A stretch of DNA of 64,000 nt. It comes from Pempheris klunzingeri (lineage: Eukaryota; Chordata; Actinopteri; Acropomatiformes; Pempheridae). Under the pieces are notes generated by a model. It made no database searches and was not told the origin of the DNA. It was given only the letters and a program-made list of their open reading frames with translations. This document shows, in pieces, positions 13,173 to 26,600 of this stretch (position 1 is the first letter of the stretch; every line of letters starts with the position of its first letter). The DNA is taken from contig NC_092016.1 in the NCBI RefSeq assembly GCF_042242105.1, positions 10,740,501-10,804,500 of the forward strand. The letters are read 5' to 3'. Position numbers and translations under genes: made by a program.

Positions 13173-13608
13173 TGGTACCACCCACTAGGTTATAACTAAC
13201 AGCTTTATTAATGGTTAATAAATCAATTTCTAATGTTCTGTAGATCAGTTATAAGCATAAGTATACCCTTTGGGATGTTCGTAGGTCTATGTGTTGGTTG
13301 GTGTATTAATAAGCGCCTGAGGATTTCACATTTTATTGTGTCTACAGTCAAGAATGTTAATTAGCTGTTAATAAATTGATTTTGGTCCAAATATTTCCAG
13401 CTTTTTTCAGATTAGCTAATGAACAAAAACACAAATTAAGTGTCCTGTTGGCGGAGGAGAGACACCAGATGGCTACCCAAAAGTTATTCCCATTAATGGT
13501 TTACAGTTGATGCATAAAACATCAATAAATTAGTTAAAAATAAAGCCATTAGTTACAACTTATCACCCCCTTTTTTAAATAAAGTGTCCTATTAGAAAGT
13601 GGTACCAT
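13173..13608. mobile_element. MITE-like element with GGTACCAC ends
   Basis: The left end reads GGTACCACCCACTAGG. The right end, reverse-complemented, reads GGTACCACTTTCTAATAGG, giving an imperfect terminal inverted repeat. The interior is rich in 'ttaatggttaataaat' words typical of a known fish MITE group and lacks any transposase frame. The flanks are TA-rich, so the target duplication cannot be defined by eye. Confidence 0.55.
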
Positions 13609-13639
13609 TATATCTATTGCATCACTAGTTAGTAAAGGT

Positions 13640-13866
13640 GAAACAATTAATCGATTAATTAATTAGGCAGAGAGAATCATCAACTACTTTGATAATTGAT
13701 TAATCATTTTAGTCATTTTTTTTCTGGGAGAAAATCCCAAAAATGATTGGTTCTGGCTTTTCAGTTGTTAAGGATTACCTCCTAAAATGAACATCTTTGA
13801 CTGGATAAAACAATAACATGATGATGACACTTTGGGCTTCAGGAAATTGTGACAAGCTTTCATAAT
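13640..13866. repeat. Interspersed repeat with 'attaatcgattaatt' head, partial copy
   Basis: It starts 'gaaacaattaatcgattaatt', contains 'catcaactactttgataattga' and 'ggataaaacaa', and ends near 'actttgggcttcaggaaattg'. It belongs to the same family as the copy at 5735-5960, but this is the opposite half. Confidence 0.6.
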
Positions 13867-14769
13867 GCAGCTCCAATTGCTGCTATTGTTACTGCCTCCT
13901 TCTCCTCTCCTCTCTTCTCTTCCCTCCAGTCCTTTCTCTCAGTGTCACGGAGGACAGTCACTCTTAATGAGGATTTACCTAACACAATATTCAATGAGGC
14001 AAAATCCTGTCTACACAATGCGGCTCAGGGACAGTAGATATCCATTAGCGTGCTCAGCAGCAGGCCCGGAGGAGCTCCCAAGGTTTGGAGACTCAGCAAA
14101 GGGAAATTATAGGAGAAAGAAATGAAAAAAGATGGAAGGATAGAGAACATCACCTTCCACTTTCTCTATGCATTAATTCAATAGTTGCCTGAAGCGGTGT
14201 AAGGTGCTTACTGGCTGGAAATGCCAGTAAAAAGCATTCGGCAGTACGTGCAGTCAATTACAAGCGACCTCAGATTGTTCTCATAAACAATACAGCAAAC
14301 ATGACTAATGAGAAAGGCTGCCTGGACTGTATCACAGGCCCGGTGCAGTCCTGCGCATTCACAGGCTCATTTCTTGGATGTTGATTCTGAAATGGATTTC
14401 AGCCAAAACACTTCAGGCCACAAAGGCAGAATGTAACATAGTGCCAGCAACTGTGCCGACTCAGATATAATGTGCAGTGAATGATTTCCCATCGCATGTG
14501 TGATGAATTCTTCTCCATCAAATATTCAGGTATAATATTCAGGTATAATGTGTTTCGCTTGATGCTTAAGAGAATATATAAAACTGTGAGTGAATATTAG
14601 CATCTCTTTTTCACTTCATCATGGTTGTAGGTGCATTTTGCACAAGGATCAACAGCATTTGGCATATGACCTGCAAACATATGGCCCAACTTATGGAAAG
14701 TCAAAAGAACAATCGCCTACTTTTTACGACACAAGCTCATGAAATAGAATATAATTTAAAGATATACTT

Positions 14770-14925
14770 GGACATTTCAGGAAATGTGCTTATTAGCTTT
14801 CTGTCAATCCACAACTTGTCATTTTTAAACTTTCTGTACAGATTAACCAAACAGCGGCGCTGATTAAAAGATTTCTTTTGCTTTGGATAGAGCCTGGCTA
14901 GCTGTTTTGTCTTAGCTTACAGGTC
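14770..14925. repeat. Percomorph SINE-like repeat, copy 2 (fragment)
   Basis: 'caggaaatgtgcttattagctttct' and, after a degraded middle, 'ggatagagcctggctagctgtttt' match the start and centre of the family described for 11395-11770. It is a short, heavily decayed copy. Confidence 0.5.
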
Positions 14926-17900
14926 AGGTGGTTGATGTATGGTGAGTTCACTGCACAATAAGTGCCATCTTGACCCTGATATGACGACTATACAGCTTTA
15001 TCTATTGCAGTCTCAGTGAAGAACGAATCCATTTCATCCACAAAAAAATAGATTAAGATCAATGCCAAGACCCCGAAGGCCTGCAACGTCCACTACGGAG
15101 TGTGATAATGTAGTTCACAGATAAGGTAAGGTCAAGCAGATGCCTGATGCTATTACAAAGAAAGGAATGGGGACGCACACACATTAGTCAGATGCAGGAC
15201 TTTATGCCATCCCTCTCTCTCTCAGACTGCCTGGAGGAGCCATCAGGTACGATTAGTTCAAGCAATAACAGCTACTGCTTAATCAGCAGGTCAATAGGCA
15301 ATGTTACGCTTCATTCCTCCCATCTTGGCCACTGAGAATATAACACTTAACAACGAGAGCAATCGTGACCAGTGTCTGGTACACACACACACACACACAG
15401 ACACAATAAACCATGTTTAGACAGACACACTGCAAAAGGCACACACTCTAATTCAACATCAGTCCTATCCCAAATGAGTTATATCTATCTGTCTGCTTTT
15501 GTTTTCTTCTTTTAAGAAAAGGTGCAGGTTAAAAATAAGACGAAACATTACGTAAACACAATAGACTTGTTGTGTTATCCCTGCAGGCCTGCAACAGAGT
15601 GTAAAGTTCATTAAGCCAGGTTAATGCTAATCTTTGGCTGTGTGCAAGGGGAATGGGTTTTTAAGACTGCAGGCAAGAAGAACATCTGTTTGCAAAGACT
15701 AATCCTAATTTAGAGAGCTGCTGCCGCTGCTATACAGTCTTTTATCAAAGGCAAGCGGAGCTGTGCCTCGTCTAATTTTGGGAGAATGTGATGCACATGG
15801 CACACACGGTCTCTGCTCGGTGGATGGTGTAAGTGTTCAGGCAGAGCGGTGTGTATTCTCACCGCCACACGCTGAGAGATCAGCAGAACAGGAAGCAGCT
15901 CTGACCATTTGACCAGAAATGGGGCAGAATTAACACTGCAATTATGTAAAGAGAAACCCTACAAACAGGATACTTAATGTCCCGTATTCAGATGCAATGA
16001 AGCCTTTTCTTGGCTTTAAATCTGCGTGTCTTTCAGTGATGTCACATCCTGTCATACATCTGCATGCCTAATTATTTGTGAATGAGGGAAATAAGAATAA
16101 CTGAAAATACCTACAGCATAGTGCCTCTTCTAAGCTTTAATAGGGAGTGTATAAAGCTGACAAACACAACATAATACTTTTACTTATAGATGTAATTAAT
16201 TATACATCTCTTTCATTTAATCTATTGATTAATTAATTGATTAATTAATTGTTTATTCTACTAAGTAAAAAATAATGATAAATGGTGATCACTATTTGCC
16301 AGAGTTCAAAGAGTTTTCTTCAAATTAAGCACAATTTACACAATGACAAACAGCTAATCCTCATATTTTGGATGCTCTAACCAGAATATGTTTGATATTT
16401 TTACTCGATAAGGATTATTCAATTATCACAACTGCCACATATTCATTTCCGAACGATAGTTTCAGCTCCGGTGGTCTGTATCTGTGGTATGTTGTTTTTC
16501 ACATTTCTGCGTATGAACGAAGAGTGTTAATGAGTATAGAGCAGTATTGATCTAAAAGGTCACTTTAATCGAGATATCAATATCGTTTGTGGAAAAAAGG
16601 TTAAACTAATAAAGCGTCTTCCTCCAAATCCTGGCAGTGAGGAAATCAGGTACATATTTTTCATTACAATGCATGCCGTTATGTAAAAATATTATTTATA
16701 TGATATGAAGAACTATACAACCTACCAACAACCTGGCGTTACACTACAAATGTATCATTATACATTGTTTGTGCTTCTGTTCTGATAACTAAAAAGCAAC
16801 TTGATGTGTAATGTCATAAACGTGATGCCAGATTCGCTGACCTGAAACTCTAAACTATTTTGGTGACTAAGTTAAGCTGTTTGGTTGACGATGTCAGTAT
16901 GCTGGATTTCACTCAGGTGGATAAAGTCTTAAATGCACAAGAAATTTCCAAAAACGCAAAGCTATCAAACAGGGACACTGCTCAGCACATATTGTTGCAG
17001 TACAGCACGTTCATTAGGTGGACGCTTTTGTCCAGAGTGTCTTTCAGAATAAAAAGATCTGTCACATTTTCTTGTGTTATACACAGTTGAGATGGATAAA
17101 ATAACTACAACTCAATGTGTGTGCAATACACATTCTGTAAATGGCTTATAGCAGCATGAGCCACAAGGAATGTAGTTTAATAGTACTACTATCACTAGCA
17201 CTGTCATATCCACTGCCAATATCACTATTATTATTACTTGAGACTACAACTATTGTTTTTGCTACCACTTTTACTGTTGATATGATGATGTTAATAACAG
17301 TACTAAAGATCAGGACGATAACGAAGATAAACGTTTACCATGAATATCAATCCCCGCTGTATTTCATGTATCACCATATTATGAGCTTACCAGTAATATT
17401 AAGGTAGACTGTAGCCGTTGGCGTGCCATTGTAGCCGTTCAAAGGCTTTATGTTATCTCTCAGTTTTACTTCTTCGGCTGAATTATTGGGAGGTTTTTCT
17501 GTTCTACCAGTGTTTAAAGACGTGATGCTCTAATTGGTAAGCTCACAGGATCACATCGGGTTTTAACCAGTGTTATGTCATCATCTACAAACGATTTGCT
17601 GTATACTTTACTGTTTTCAAATAGCCATCGTGATTTATAGATTTTCAGTATGCATTTTTACATTACATTCTCTGCATGTCAATACAATATTTTCCAGCCA
17701 TTCCCGTAAACCCTACGGTTTTAATTCATTATAGTTCTGTAGGATGATAGTGAGTTAGCACAAATTAACAGACCTTTGAAATGTGGTGCAGAGAGGTAAT
17801 CTATCACAGCAACAATCAAGTCTGTGATATTTTCTTGTCAAAGATGAATGATTGGTTTGACAAGTCTGCACGGCACTGTCTTATAATAATGATGAGGGGA

Positions 17901-19983
17901 AAAAAAGATATCCAGTGGGAATAAATGGCAAAACTAATGCAAATTTCAAGTGTAATTATATATGGGAATTAACGGAAAACAATTGTTGATTGAAGGTAGA
18001 AAACTGACATTGGAAAATCCAAACCAGAGTGACATGATTTGCAAAATGATTAGCTGTAAAGAAAAGAATTTGCAGTAAATGGGGGTGAAACATGCAAACT
18101 GGTCCTTTAAATAACACATAACGATAAAAACATTTGGAAACAAAATACCAGTCGTTAATGTTTCTAAGTGATTAACGGAGATGCATTAAGAGCTCAGCAT
18201 TTTCACTTTATCTCACAATCATTGTGGCTATTGTGCTTTTCACTCCAGCTGTAAAAAATATCCAGTTTAACAAGGTCAGAGCTCTCTCTAAGAGTTACAT
18301 AACTAATTTAGCCTTTTGTATCAGTGCACTGTTGTAGATAAGACAAGAAGCTTCATCCAAAATCTACTTCAATATGGAGATGTGAGCATAAAAGTAACAG
18401 CAACAGAAGACACATGAAAGGAGTGCTTTTGTCTCAGTGCAATCCTGTATCTTCTCCTCAGGGGGGCAATTAGGCTAATAAGAGGATGACTAAGGAATAT
18501 GATTAGCCAAAGAGACCAAGGGATAAAAATGCTGCATGTGATAAGCGTCTGACCCCTGCTGAGGTTACAGCAGCCCTTTGACTTCGGTGACATCACCTCT
18601 CTGAGTGTTTATAAGAGATGGGGTCATGTTCTTGTAAATGTTTGAATTTGAGAACACCACACCACATCAGTAACTAGATACTGTAAAAACACCCTGTTGT
18701 ACTCATACTATCTGCATAATATAAGCATGGAAGGAATTTCACGTTAGATAATTCAGGTTGTGGCTGTGTGAATGTCTGTAAATCCCTTATGATTGTGAGA
18801 ATCTTTCTCAACGCAATATGATCCTCAGAGATCTTCAGCATCAGTGCTTTGTCCTCGCTTCAGTCACAGAAATGGTTTTAGGTTGGTTTTAAGGAGGTGA
18901 TGATAATAGTTAAGCTCCTCACACACTGGAGCCACGCCAGTGTGGGTAAATGATCCACACCGTGCAACACATTTTGAGTTTTTTGTGTGAGACACTTGCT
19001 ATCAGAGTGCCATTGAGCCTATTGACTCCTAATTAACCAGCTTTGCTTTCAAACAAGATGGTAATCCGGCTGTAATTAGGGATACTATGTCACACACGTT
19101 GCAGCCTCGGCAGCAATCTGCTTACGGTGAGGGAAAAAAAAGGAATGAAAGGAAGACTGGCTCAAAGTAAACAAATGAAGAAGGCCGCAGGAGGAGAAAG
19201 AGAGCTGCGAGAGGTGGTCACTGCGATATACTGTAGCACACAGGCACAAAGAGTAATGAGGACACTGGATAGGTGGACGGACAGGACACAAACACACATG
19301 CTGAGAGCAGAGTGTGGGTAGAAAATGTTTAATGGACAGGACAATGAGAGGTGTAGCTGCTGAGGCCTGGCTGCAGCACAGGAAATAAAACCAGGAGAGG
19401 CTCATGTTTCATGCTTTACATTTTATTAATTAGTAACAACACAGCAGTGGGGCTGAGAGAGGGGTTGAGGAGGAAGGGTGATGGTTGATCGCATGGTTAG
19501 CCTGGTGGTGACATCTCCAGTGACAGCAGCAGCAGCAGCAGCAGCGCAGTGGAGACAGTGTGTGCAGTACATTAAAGCACATGAAGTTGGAGGCAAAGAA
19601 ACAATGATGAGGCTATGACATCATCCCTGTTCAACTTTACAAACTGATGGAGAGGAAGGACACTGGACCCCACGCACACACGCGCATGCACAGCAGGCGC
19701 GCACGCACACAAACTCCCTGCATGCGGAGGAGTAGTTGCCTTACCTACTGTGTGTCGCCCACAGTAGGCTTGTGATGATTGCAACATGGTGCAGACCGGC
19801 TGCAGTGGCTGAAAGGAATATTATGTCTTTTTTTTTTTTTTTTTTGGAGAGTGAGCGGGCGCACCGTGGCTCCGTGACCCGCTCACCATTTGACGAGACG
19901 CGGGAGGCGACAGCTCGACTCATCTCAGCACCCCCCCACCCCCGACCCCCCCCTTTTTTTTTTTTTTTTTTCCTCCCAACCTG

Positions 19984-20013
<30 letters not shown>
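19984..20013. repeat. (ATC)n microsatellite beside a poly-T tract
   Basis: About nine ATC units, preceded at 19953-19971 by a C run and a long T run. It lies just 3' of the donor of the alternative first exon on the minus strand, inside the intron. Confidence 0.9.
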
Positions 20014-20015
<2 letters not shown>

Positions 20016-20035
20016 GCACCAAGATTCATACTCAC

Positions 20036-20133
20036 CACATACGCTTCCTGGGTGGAAGACAATGTTCTTTGTTGGAGGCGGTCACCCCCAAAGCCAGCTG
20101 CATTACAGTAATGTATTTCTGGTAATTCACCAT
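20036..20133 (-). CDS. tjp1: Alternative first coding exon of the tjp1-like gene (short isoform)
   Basis: ATG at 20131-20133 sits in a strong Kozak context (accATGg). It opens 32 codons, MVNYQKYITVMQLALGVTAS then NKEHCLPPRKRM, followed by TG and a perfect gtgagt donor. Joined to the exon at 12348-12489 it reads through as ...RKRM-W-IHPSP. Upstream the frame stays open to about 20283 with further in-frame ATGs; that extension would add a hydrophobic stretch (ITCAFLWVGFLVAV), and I prefer the Kozak ATG. Beginning inside the intron of the longer transcript, it implies an internal promoter, consistent with the GC-richer sequence at 20200-20680. I recall a similar N-terminus from ZO-1 isoforms but cannot verify it. 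Confidence 0.6.
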
Positions 20134-20680
20134 GGTACTGTCCACCGCTACTAAAAATCCAACCCAAAGAAAAGCACAGGTGATCATATATTTCTTTATT
20201 CCCTTGCATCCGCCTCCGCTGCGTCTTCCATGCTCAGCATCACAACGCCATTTCCAGCGCTGAAGGACTGACAGTGAAAACACTCCCCAAGGAGCTGAGC
20301 GAAAGGTGCCGTACCGCTGCGACCCATGTCTGCAATGACACTCTGACCGTGTTTTAGCGCTCGCAAACAGACCTCCGATCCATTCGATTTGTAGGCTGTT
20401 TTTTAAAAAAAAAAAAAATGTTTGTAATTATTTAACACGGTGTGGACATTATCTCCTTCCTCCTGCCTCCTCCCTCCTGTCCAGGGCTGGAAACACTCTC
20501 TTAAAAACGCTGCAGCGTCCAGGCGTCCGTGTGTGTGAGGTAGGGAGAGAGTGTGTGTACAGTGTAGTCAAAGGGGAGCGACTGCGAGGGAGGGGAGGAG
20601 GGAGAGGAGAGGGAGAAGAGGGAGGAGGAGGAGGAGGAGGATGAGGAGGAGGAGGAAGAGGGAGGCAAGGGACCGATTCA
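20134..20680 (-). promoter_or_regulatory. Putative 5' UTR and internal promoter region of the short tjp1-like isoform
   Basis: This block is richer in G+C than its surroundings, has several CpGs and a long purine tract (GAG/GGA repeats at about 20580-20664), and lies directly upstream of the start at 20133 on the minus strand. No TATA box is evident. Promoter status is inferred from composition and position only. Confidence 0.45.
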
Positions 20681-23600
20681 TTAGGAGGTGCTCGGTTGTA
20701 GCATCTGTTTAGGAAGTCTACAGTTTGTCTTTACTTGGTCACAGTTGCTTATTTGGAAAGTCGAGGATCTCTGTGTTACACAATACTTCCTGGAAGCAGT
20801 AATGACTCCCAGGGGCGTCACTAGAAAATCCCAACCTACTCCTTTTTTTGGAGGTGGGGATTATTTTTGTGAGCACTCCCTGTCCTATTTTTTTATTTTT
20901 ATTTTAACAGACATTTTGACATGTCACAGAAGGAAAGGCATAGGTGTACCCCATTCAATTAAGTCCATTTAGTTTGTTGTGAATTTATAACCAAATTTCC
21001 CAGTTTGATAATATTGGGAGTTAATTTATCAGCATGAACAGAAGGTGGAGTTAATTCTGGCACTATTCATTATCGGCACCTCAACGCTCCGCGGGGATCT
21101 GATGTTTTCATCTGGCAACATTTTTTGCCACTTCAGTGGACATTTAAGTCACATGTTTCATGTATGTTGTTATTAATTTGCATAGCCTGTTTTAATTGAA
21201 CTCATTGATTATCAATGCACCAGCTTTTCCAATTCAGCCAAGCATGAACACATATAATGTAATCAATTTTTTCCTCTAAGGTTTGGCATTTGAGGTTTTT
21301 TAAAGGCAAAATGAAAATAAGCATGAAAACAGATGGATGGAAACCTACTGACGTGTTTTAGAGGGACATTTGCATAGAACAGAGCCACTGTGAATGTTAT
21401 TAGCAGACCCTTTGAAAAGTCAAAGTGTCTGCTCTGACAACGGTCTATTAGCTGTTGTAACAAGTATTTAGTAGTTTGGCAAAAACTTTTGAGCACAAAA
21501 GTTTATGTGTGACACAAAATGGCACATGGTAACAGGAAACAGTCAGTGGTTACTTTAACTTATGTCATGTATAATGAATTTTGCGGAACAGACTATGGAT
21601 AGTCACCAGGGACCATCCTTCAGATGATTTTGCGGTTCACACGATGTATGTCTCCTGAAACGTACTGTAAGGGAATGATGTGACCAAAGAAGATTTTACT
21701 TCTGTACTTCACACACACACACACACAATAACAACAGCATTGCTGATTGAAGGGATGAAACTGTAGATGATGTCACTTCATTTCATCCATCCATTCATCC
21801 ATCATTCATTCAGCCCCTTATCTTGGACTGGAGCCTGTCACACTGAACAAAAGTTAAACCCTATAACTAACAATTGATTTTCAGCTCAACCTGTCCTTGT
21901 CTGTGGACTGTGGTCGGGTACTGGAGCTCCACACAGGAAGGATTCTCAAAAATATACTATTTGGTCCAAGCAGGGCGTGACAGGATTTATTTGTCTTTAT
22001 GTCACACACAACATCTTGGACACCCCTGGTGCATTTTGAATAAGCTACTTCTCGTAGTTACATAGAAATTTGTTACACTCAGTATATTTTCTATTGTCTG
22101 AAACTTCCAGTTGCATCATCAAGTAAATGTTCAAATTGCCAGTCAATCCAAAAAAACTGTTTTCTCACTATATAAAATGAAGAGAGCTAATACTGTTGAT
22201 ATCTGATATATCTGCACAATCATCTTTTATACTGCATAAAATTCAAGAAAAGAGAAAACACAGAAGAAGTAAAGAGCTGCGGCATTTCTCTTTAAACTGG
22301 ATGGGTGAGCAAGCATTAGAATTATGTCACAAGCCCCAGTTTCATATCTTCTGGTGAACTAATTTTATTGGCCTTTTTCACAGAAGACACCTCTTGTACG
22401 TATTTTATTGAACTTCCTTTAATGGATTTATTACATTAATATTGGACTTACTATAATTCCATCATTGGATTATGAACCCTTTTCCTTCCTGTTACAACCA
22501 TATCATTTTGTGTAACTGTCTTTTATCCCACTTGGAACAGTTTTACACCCGACCGTCCAAAGAAATTTACATCTTCTGAGATTTCTTCCACTCTTTGTCT
22601 TTTTAGAGACCTTGGGTTGTGTTATGAACTGTTGATTTTGTGGGCCTGAAGTATGAATTGATAGTTTATCGTGTTTTATTGGATGCTGAACATATACCAT
22701 AAAGATTTAATTCTTCAGTCTAGAAGTAATTTAAAGTGACATAATATGATACTTGGCACAGAAAATATGTTTCCCAGTTTATATGGTGACTTTGTGTTTG
22801 TTAAATTCATAGAGGTGCAGTACACAGTGGGTCTGTCTCAGTGAACTGTGCCCACACCACCTGTCATTAACAGCAAACAGAGGCTGGCATGGGTTGTTTT
22901 TCAGTCAATAGACTGACACACTGGTGCTGTTCTAAGCTTCAGAGTAAGTCGATTAGTCTAGACTTTGAAGTCTTAGAGGAGAAAGCCGCCTTCTCACCTG
23001 AGCAGAAAAGTGCACCTCTCACTCTCACCAGACCAGACAGATTTGAACAAAGATGAAGAGAAGCACGGGAGGTCTTATAAGGTCAGATCAATGTGCTAAG
23101 GGCAACTCGACACAAAACTACAATAGAGAAAATAGCTGTTATAAGCATTTTATGATTTGTTTTGTTAATTGGGAAACATTGCACTGAAGCACATCCTGAA
23201 AATGAACTGAAGTAACTGTTGTGTGCTACAGAAGATTTCCACCATACAGCTAAACAGGCAGAGCATGGCACTGACACTGCCAGTGTCAGGGGAGCAAATC
23301 CCTCTGAGGCCTGATGTTGCTAAAAATGTATGCACCCATGACACTGTAGTGCTCCATGGATGAAAGTACCCTCGACATGGCGTGCGGTAGCACTGACGAT
23401 GTAAACCTCACTTTGGCAAGTGTAGGGTAAACATATAGGGCTGCATATTGAAATACAATACAGTGATTGGTTATGTAAAATGAAACATCTAGTTGGAAAG
23501 AGTTAAATCAATAAGAAATGTTCCTGTTTTGAAAATGATTGTTCATAGAGCTTTAGGTCATTTATAGATAAATACCTCAACAACAAAGCCTAATATAATG

Positions 23601-26600
23601 CGCAGAGAATGAACATCAGGCATTTTCTGAAATTTAAAACAGCTCTTTTTGTGGTTGCCAGAGAGTTACTTCTGGGTGACTGGAAGCAGAAAACCCTTCA
23701 GGGCATTAAAGGGACCTAAATTCATCTAGTGCTCATATGTCCAAAAATTCCTCCATGCAGTATACCTGCTGCTGCAAAGGCCTCAAGCCTAATCTGTGTA
23801 CTGAAATTAAAAACACTTCATTTTTAAATAAACAGTAGTAATACTACACATAAACGACATGTGTGCACACCTGGAACGAGTGTGGATTCTACAGGCTCGG
23901 GTCTATTGAGGAATCAGTACAGTGCCAAAAATCACATAATGCCATTCAATAAGCAGGGCTGAAGCCACTATTAGGGATACACATTTTATGGGAAAAACAT
24001 ACAAAATTTGCTTATTTTTTAGGCTGAGTCGAGTATTTCTAGACAATACATTACAATTTGATTACTTTTGAGACAACAAAACAAATGAATAAAAGATTCG
24101 GTGTTGCTCCAGTATTTCATTCAAACTGGGAAATCAAATGGTATCTATTTTACAGATCCATAAATTCCTTATAATTAACTGAGAGGATTTATGCTCGCAA
24201 TGAATCAACAGGGGAAAAAAGAGACAGTGTTAGTTTATACGCAGTTTTTGATTAGAAATCAAAAAAGGTTTTCCCTGAAAGAACTGCTCCATCTAACCTT
24301 TATGAGAGCTGCGAGAGAGAAGAAAAGCAGTAAAACTGTGGGTCGGACAGCTGAACAATGAGCTTAAACTCACTTTAAAGCTCCATAAGGTCGAGTGGAG
24401 CTGCAGATTTAGCTGATACTTCTCTGTAGGTTTGTCTCTACACTTTCACATTGTCACATTGATTTCACTCGGCCATTTGATAGACTGACATTATACAAAA
24501 TGGAGATTATAGATGGTGTAAATGAGACTAGCAGAAAATATAATTAGACAGCTATGTCAATATGTGAGGTCTGAAAAATTCACGTAATTGAGAAATATTT
24601 GAAACTTTCTTTGTTGGCGGGATGACTTAATTATTTTTAAAATCCTGGCATCGGCCCGAGTGATGAGAGGTAATAACAACAATTACAATTCAAGCCAAAA
24701 TCAATGTAAGATTTGGAGCCCAGTAAAAAGATTTATTTTGAAAGTATGTGTGCAATAACAAAATAGTTGACATTAACAGAAAATAATAGGAGGTAATATT
24801 GTAGTTTAGTCAGAGAGACAGATGGGTGGGTAGTGGGTTAAATTATGATGAGGATCATAGGAGGCTAAATAGAAGTTGGAAAATTATTTATACTAAATTG
24901 TAATTGAATCTTATTTGAATGTTTTGGGCTGGGGCATATCACACCAGTGTGCTTATCTTGAGGTGTACATTATTTGTCTGTATTGCTCACACCATTTATT
25001 TATGTATTTAATTCCATGTCATTAAATGAAAGTAAATTCATGAATATTAATAATGCATATGTGATTACCTCAGGGAATACATGCAGATGTGTTGCCAGAA
25101 TAATATTTCAGTGACTTGTTTTTCTTATGCAAAGTCTCCTCCATCATGAATGCAAAATGAAGACAAGATAAACCACAGAAAAAGAAAAATACTCTAAGCT
25201 TTTAGGATTTTGTTGGACAATTCAGTTTTCCATTTAAAGAAAATGACTACATTGAGGTATGGCTGCACGCTGACGGTGACGTCGCTGCTTCCTGTTATCA
25301 GCCCCTTGAATCCAGTCAACGCTCGGCGAATACACCACTAATGGAATCATCAGATAGAGCTGCGCTCCAACAAACCGACCAGCAACGCACTCTGTCACCT
25401 CCCATTGACTAGGATGCCATTCAGATAACTGGGATCATCATTATCAGGCATGTAAGACACAGCACTCATTAGTGGATGGGGATACTGTTAAGGACACACA
25501 CACACACACACACGCCGCCCTCTCTCTCTCTCTCTTCCTCTGTCAAACACACACAGACACACTCATTACAGGGAGTGTGTATGGGAACCAGTAGTAGTGT
25601 GTCAGTGGGGAAGCGTTGAGACAGCAGTGGGTCAGTGGTTGTGCTGCAGTCTGAAGCCCACTGCATATCCATGCACACTCCACTGCAGCACTTTGATTTC
25701 ACATTGGCATCCCCCCCTCTGCATCTCCACAGTGATGGCTTGGAGCAGCCTGGCCCCATCATTACCCTTCTCACATGAGATCCCACTGCTGCCGTCTTTT
25801 ATTGTACGCCTCATACTCACTCAAGCACGCTCACACAGGCACACGTGTGTGCTAATAACACATTAAAGTACTTTTTTTTTTCTCCAGCAAGTAAATAGGA
25901 CAGACGGGGCTGCCCTTCTTTCTCATGTCCTTAGACTCTCTTGTCCACTTTATTCTGTACAGCAAAATCAAAGCTGGTTTGTAGGACTTGGAGGCTGCTC
26001 CCAGAGGAGACAATCCTGGACGAAAGCCCTAAGAACCACTACCGCTGTAACACCGTGATTTATTACTTTTGCACCAAACAAAGAGGAGAAGTTCACAGAG
26101 AAAGTCCTCTTCACATGAATGCACTGCAGCAAGAAGAACAAGAATAATGAAACACGCGCGCGCGTACACACACACAGTCACACCTCAGTGCTGTCGCAGT
26201 GCTTTCTCTCTATGTGCTGTGAGGTGAGTCATCAGCACAGAGAAGCACAACCTCACAGCTCCAGCTAATCTCTCCTCTCCTCCTCCTCCACCACCTCCTC
26301 AACCTGCCAGCATCTCATTTTCTCCACTTATGGATGAAGGCACGGTGACTTACATCATCGCTGCAGCCTCACATATACATATAAGGCTACAAACCCAAAC
26401 GCATGGCCAACACATGCTGGTGAATCTCACACACACACACACACTCACACACACATACACAGCCACATACCCTCTGTAGGAGAAAGTGATATTGTCTGTC
26501 CTACACGTAAAAAAAACAGTTATCCAATCAATATTTCTGCATTATCATGTATTTAAAGCACTTCAATCAGCACTTTATTTTGAGATCACTGCTCTGGAGG

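Larger units (their letters stand above)
12490..20035. other. Intron between the alternative first exon and the shared exon; repeat-rich, no gene seen
   Basis: No exon-like frame with matching splice sites was found. The stretch contains a LINE-like 3' tail near 13031-13075, a MITE-like element at 13173-13608, repeat copies at 13640-13866 and 14770-14925, short CA runs near 15378-15398, and an AGC run at 19527-19548. The rest is unremarkable AT-rich sequence. Confidence 0.55.

Noticed and set aside
19736-20125. 129-codon plus-strand frame with runs of Phe and Ile
   Set aside because: Created by poly-T and ATC microsatellites opposite the alternative first exon.
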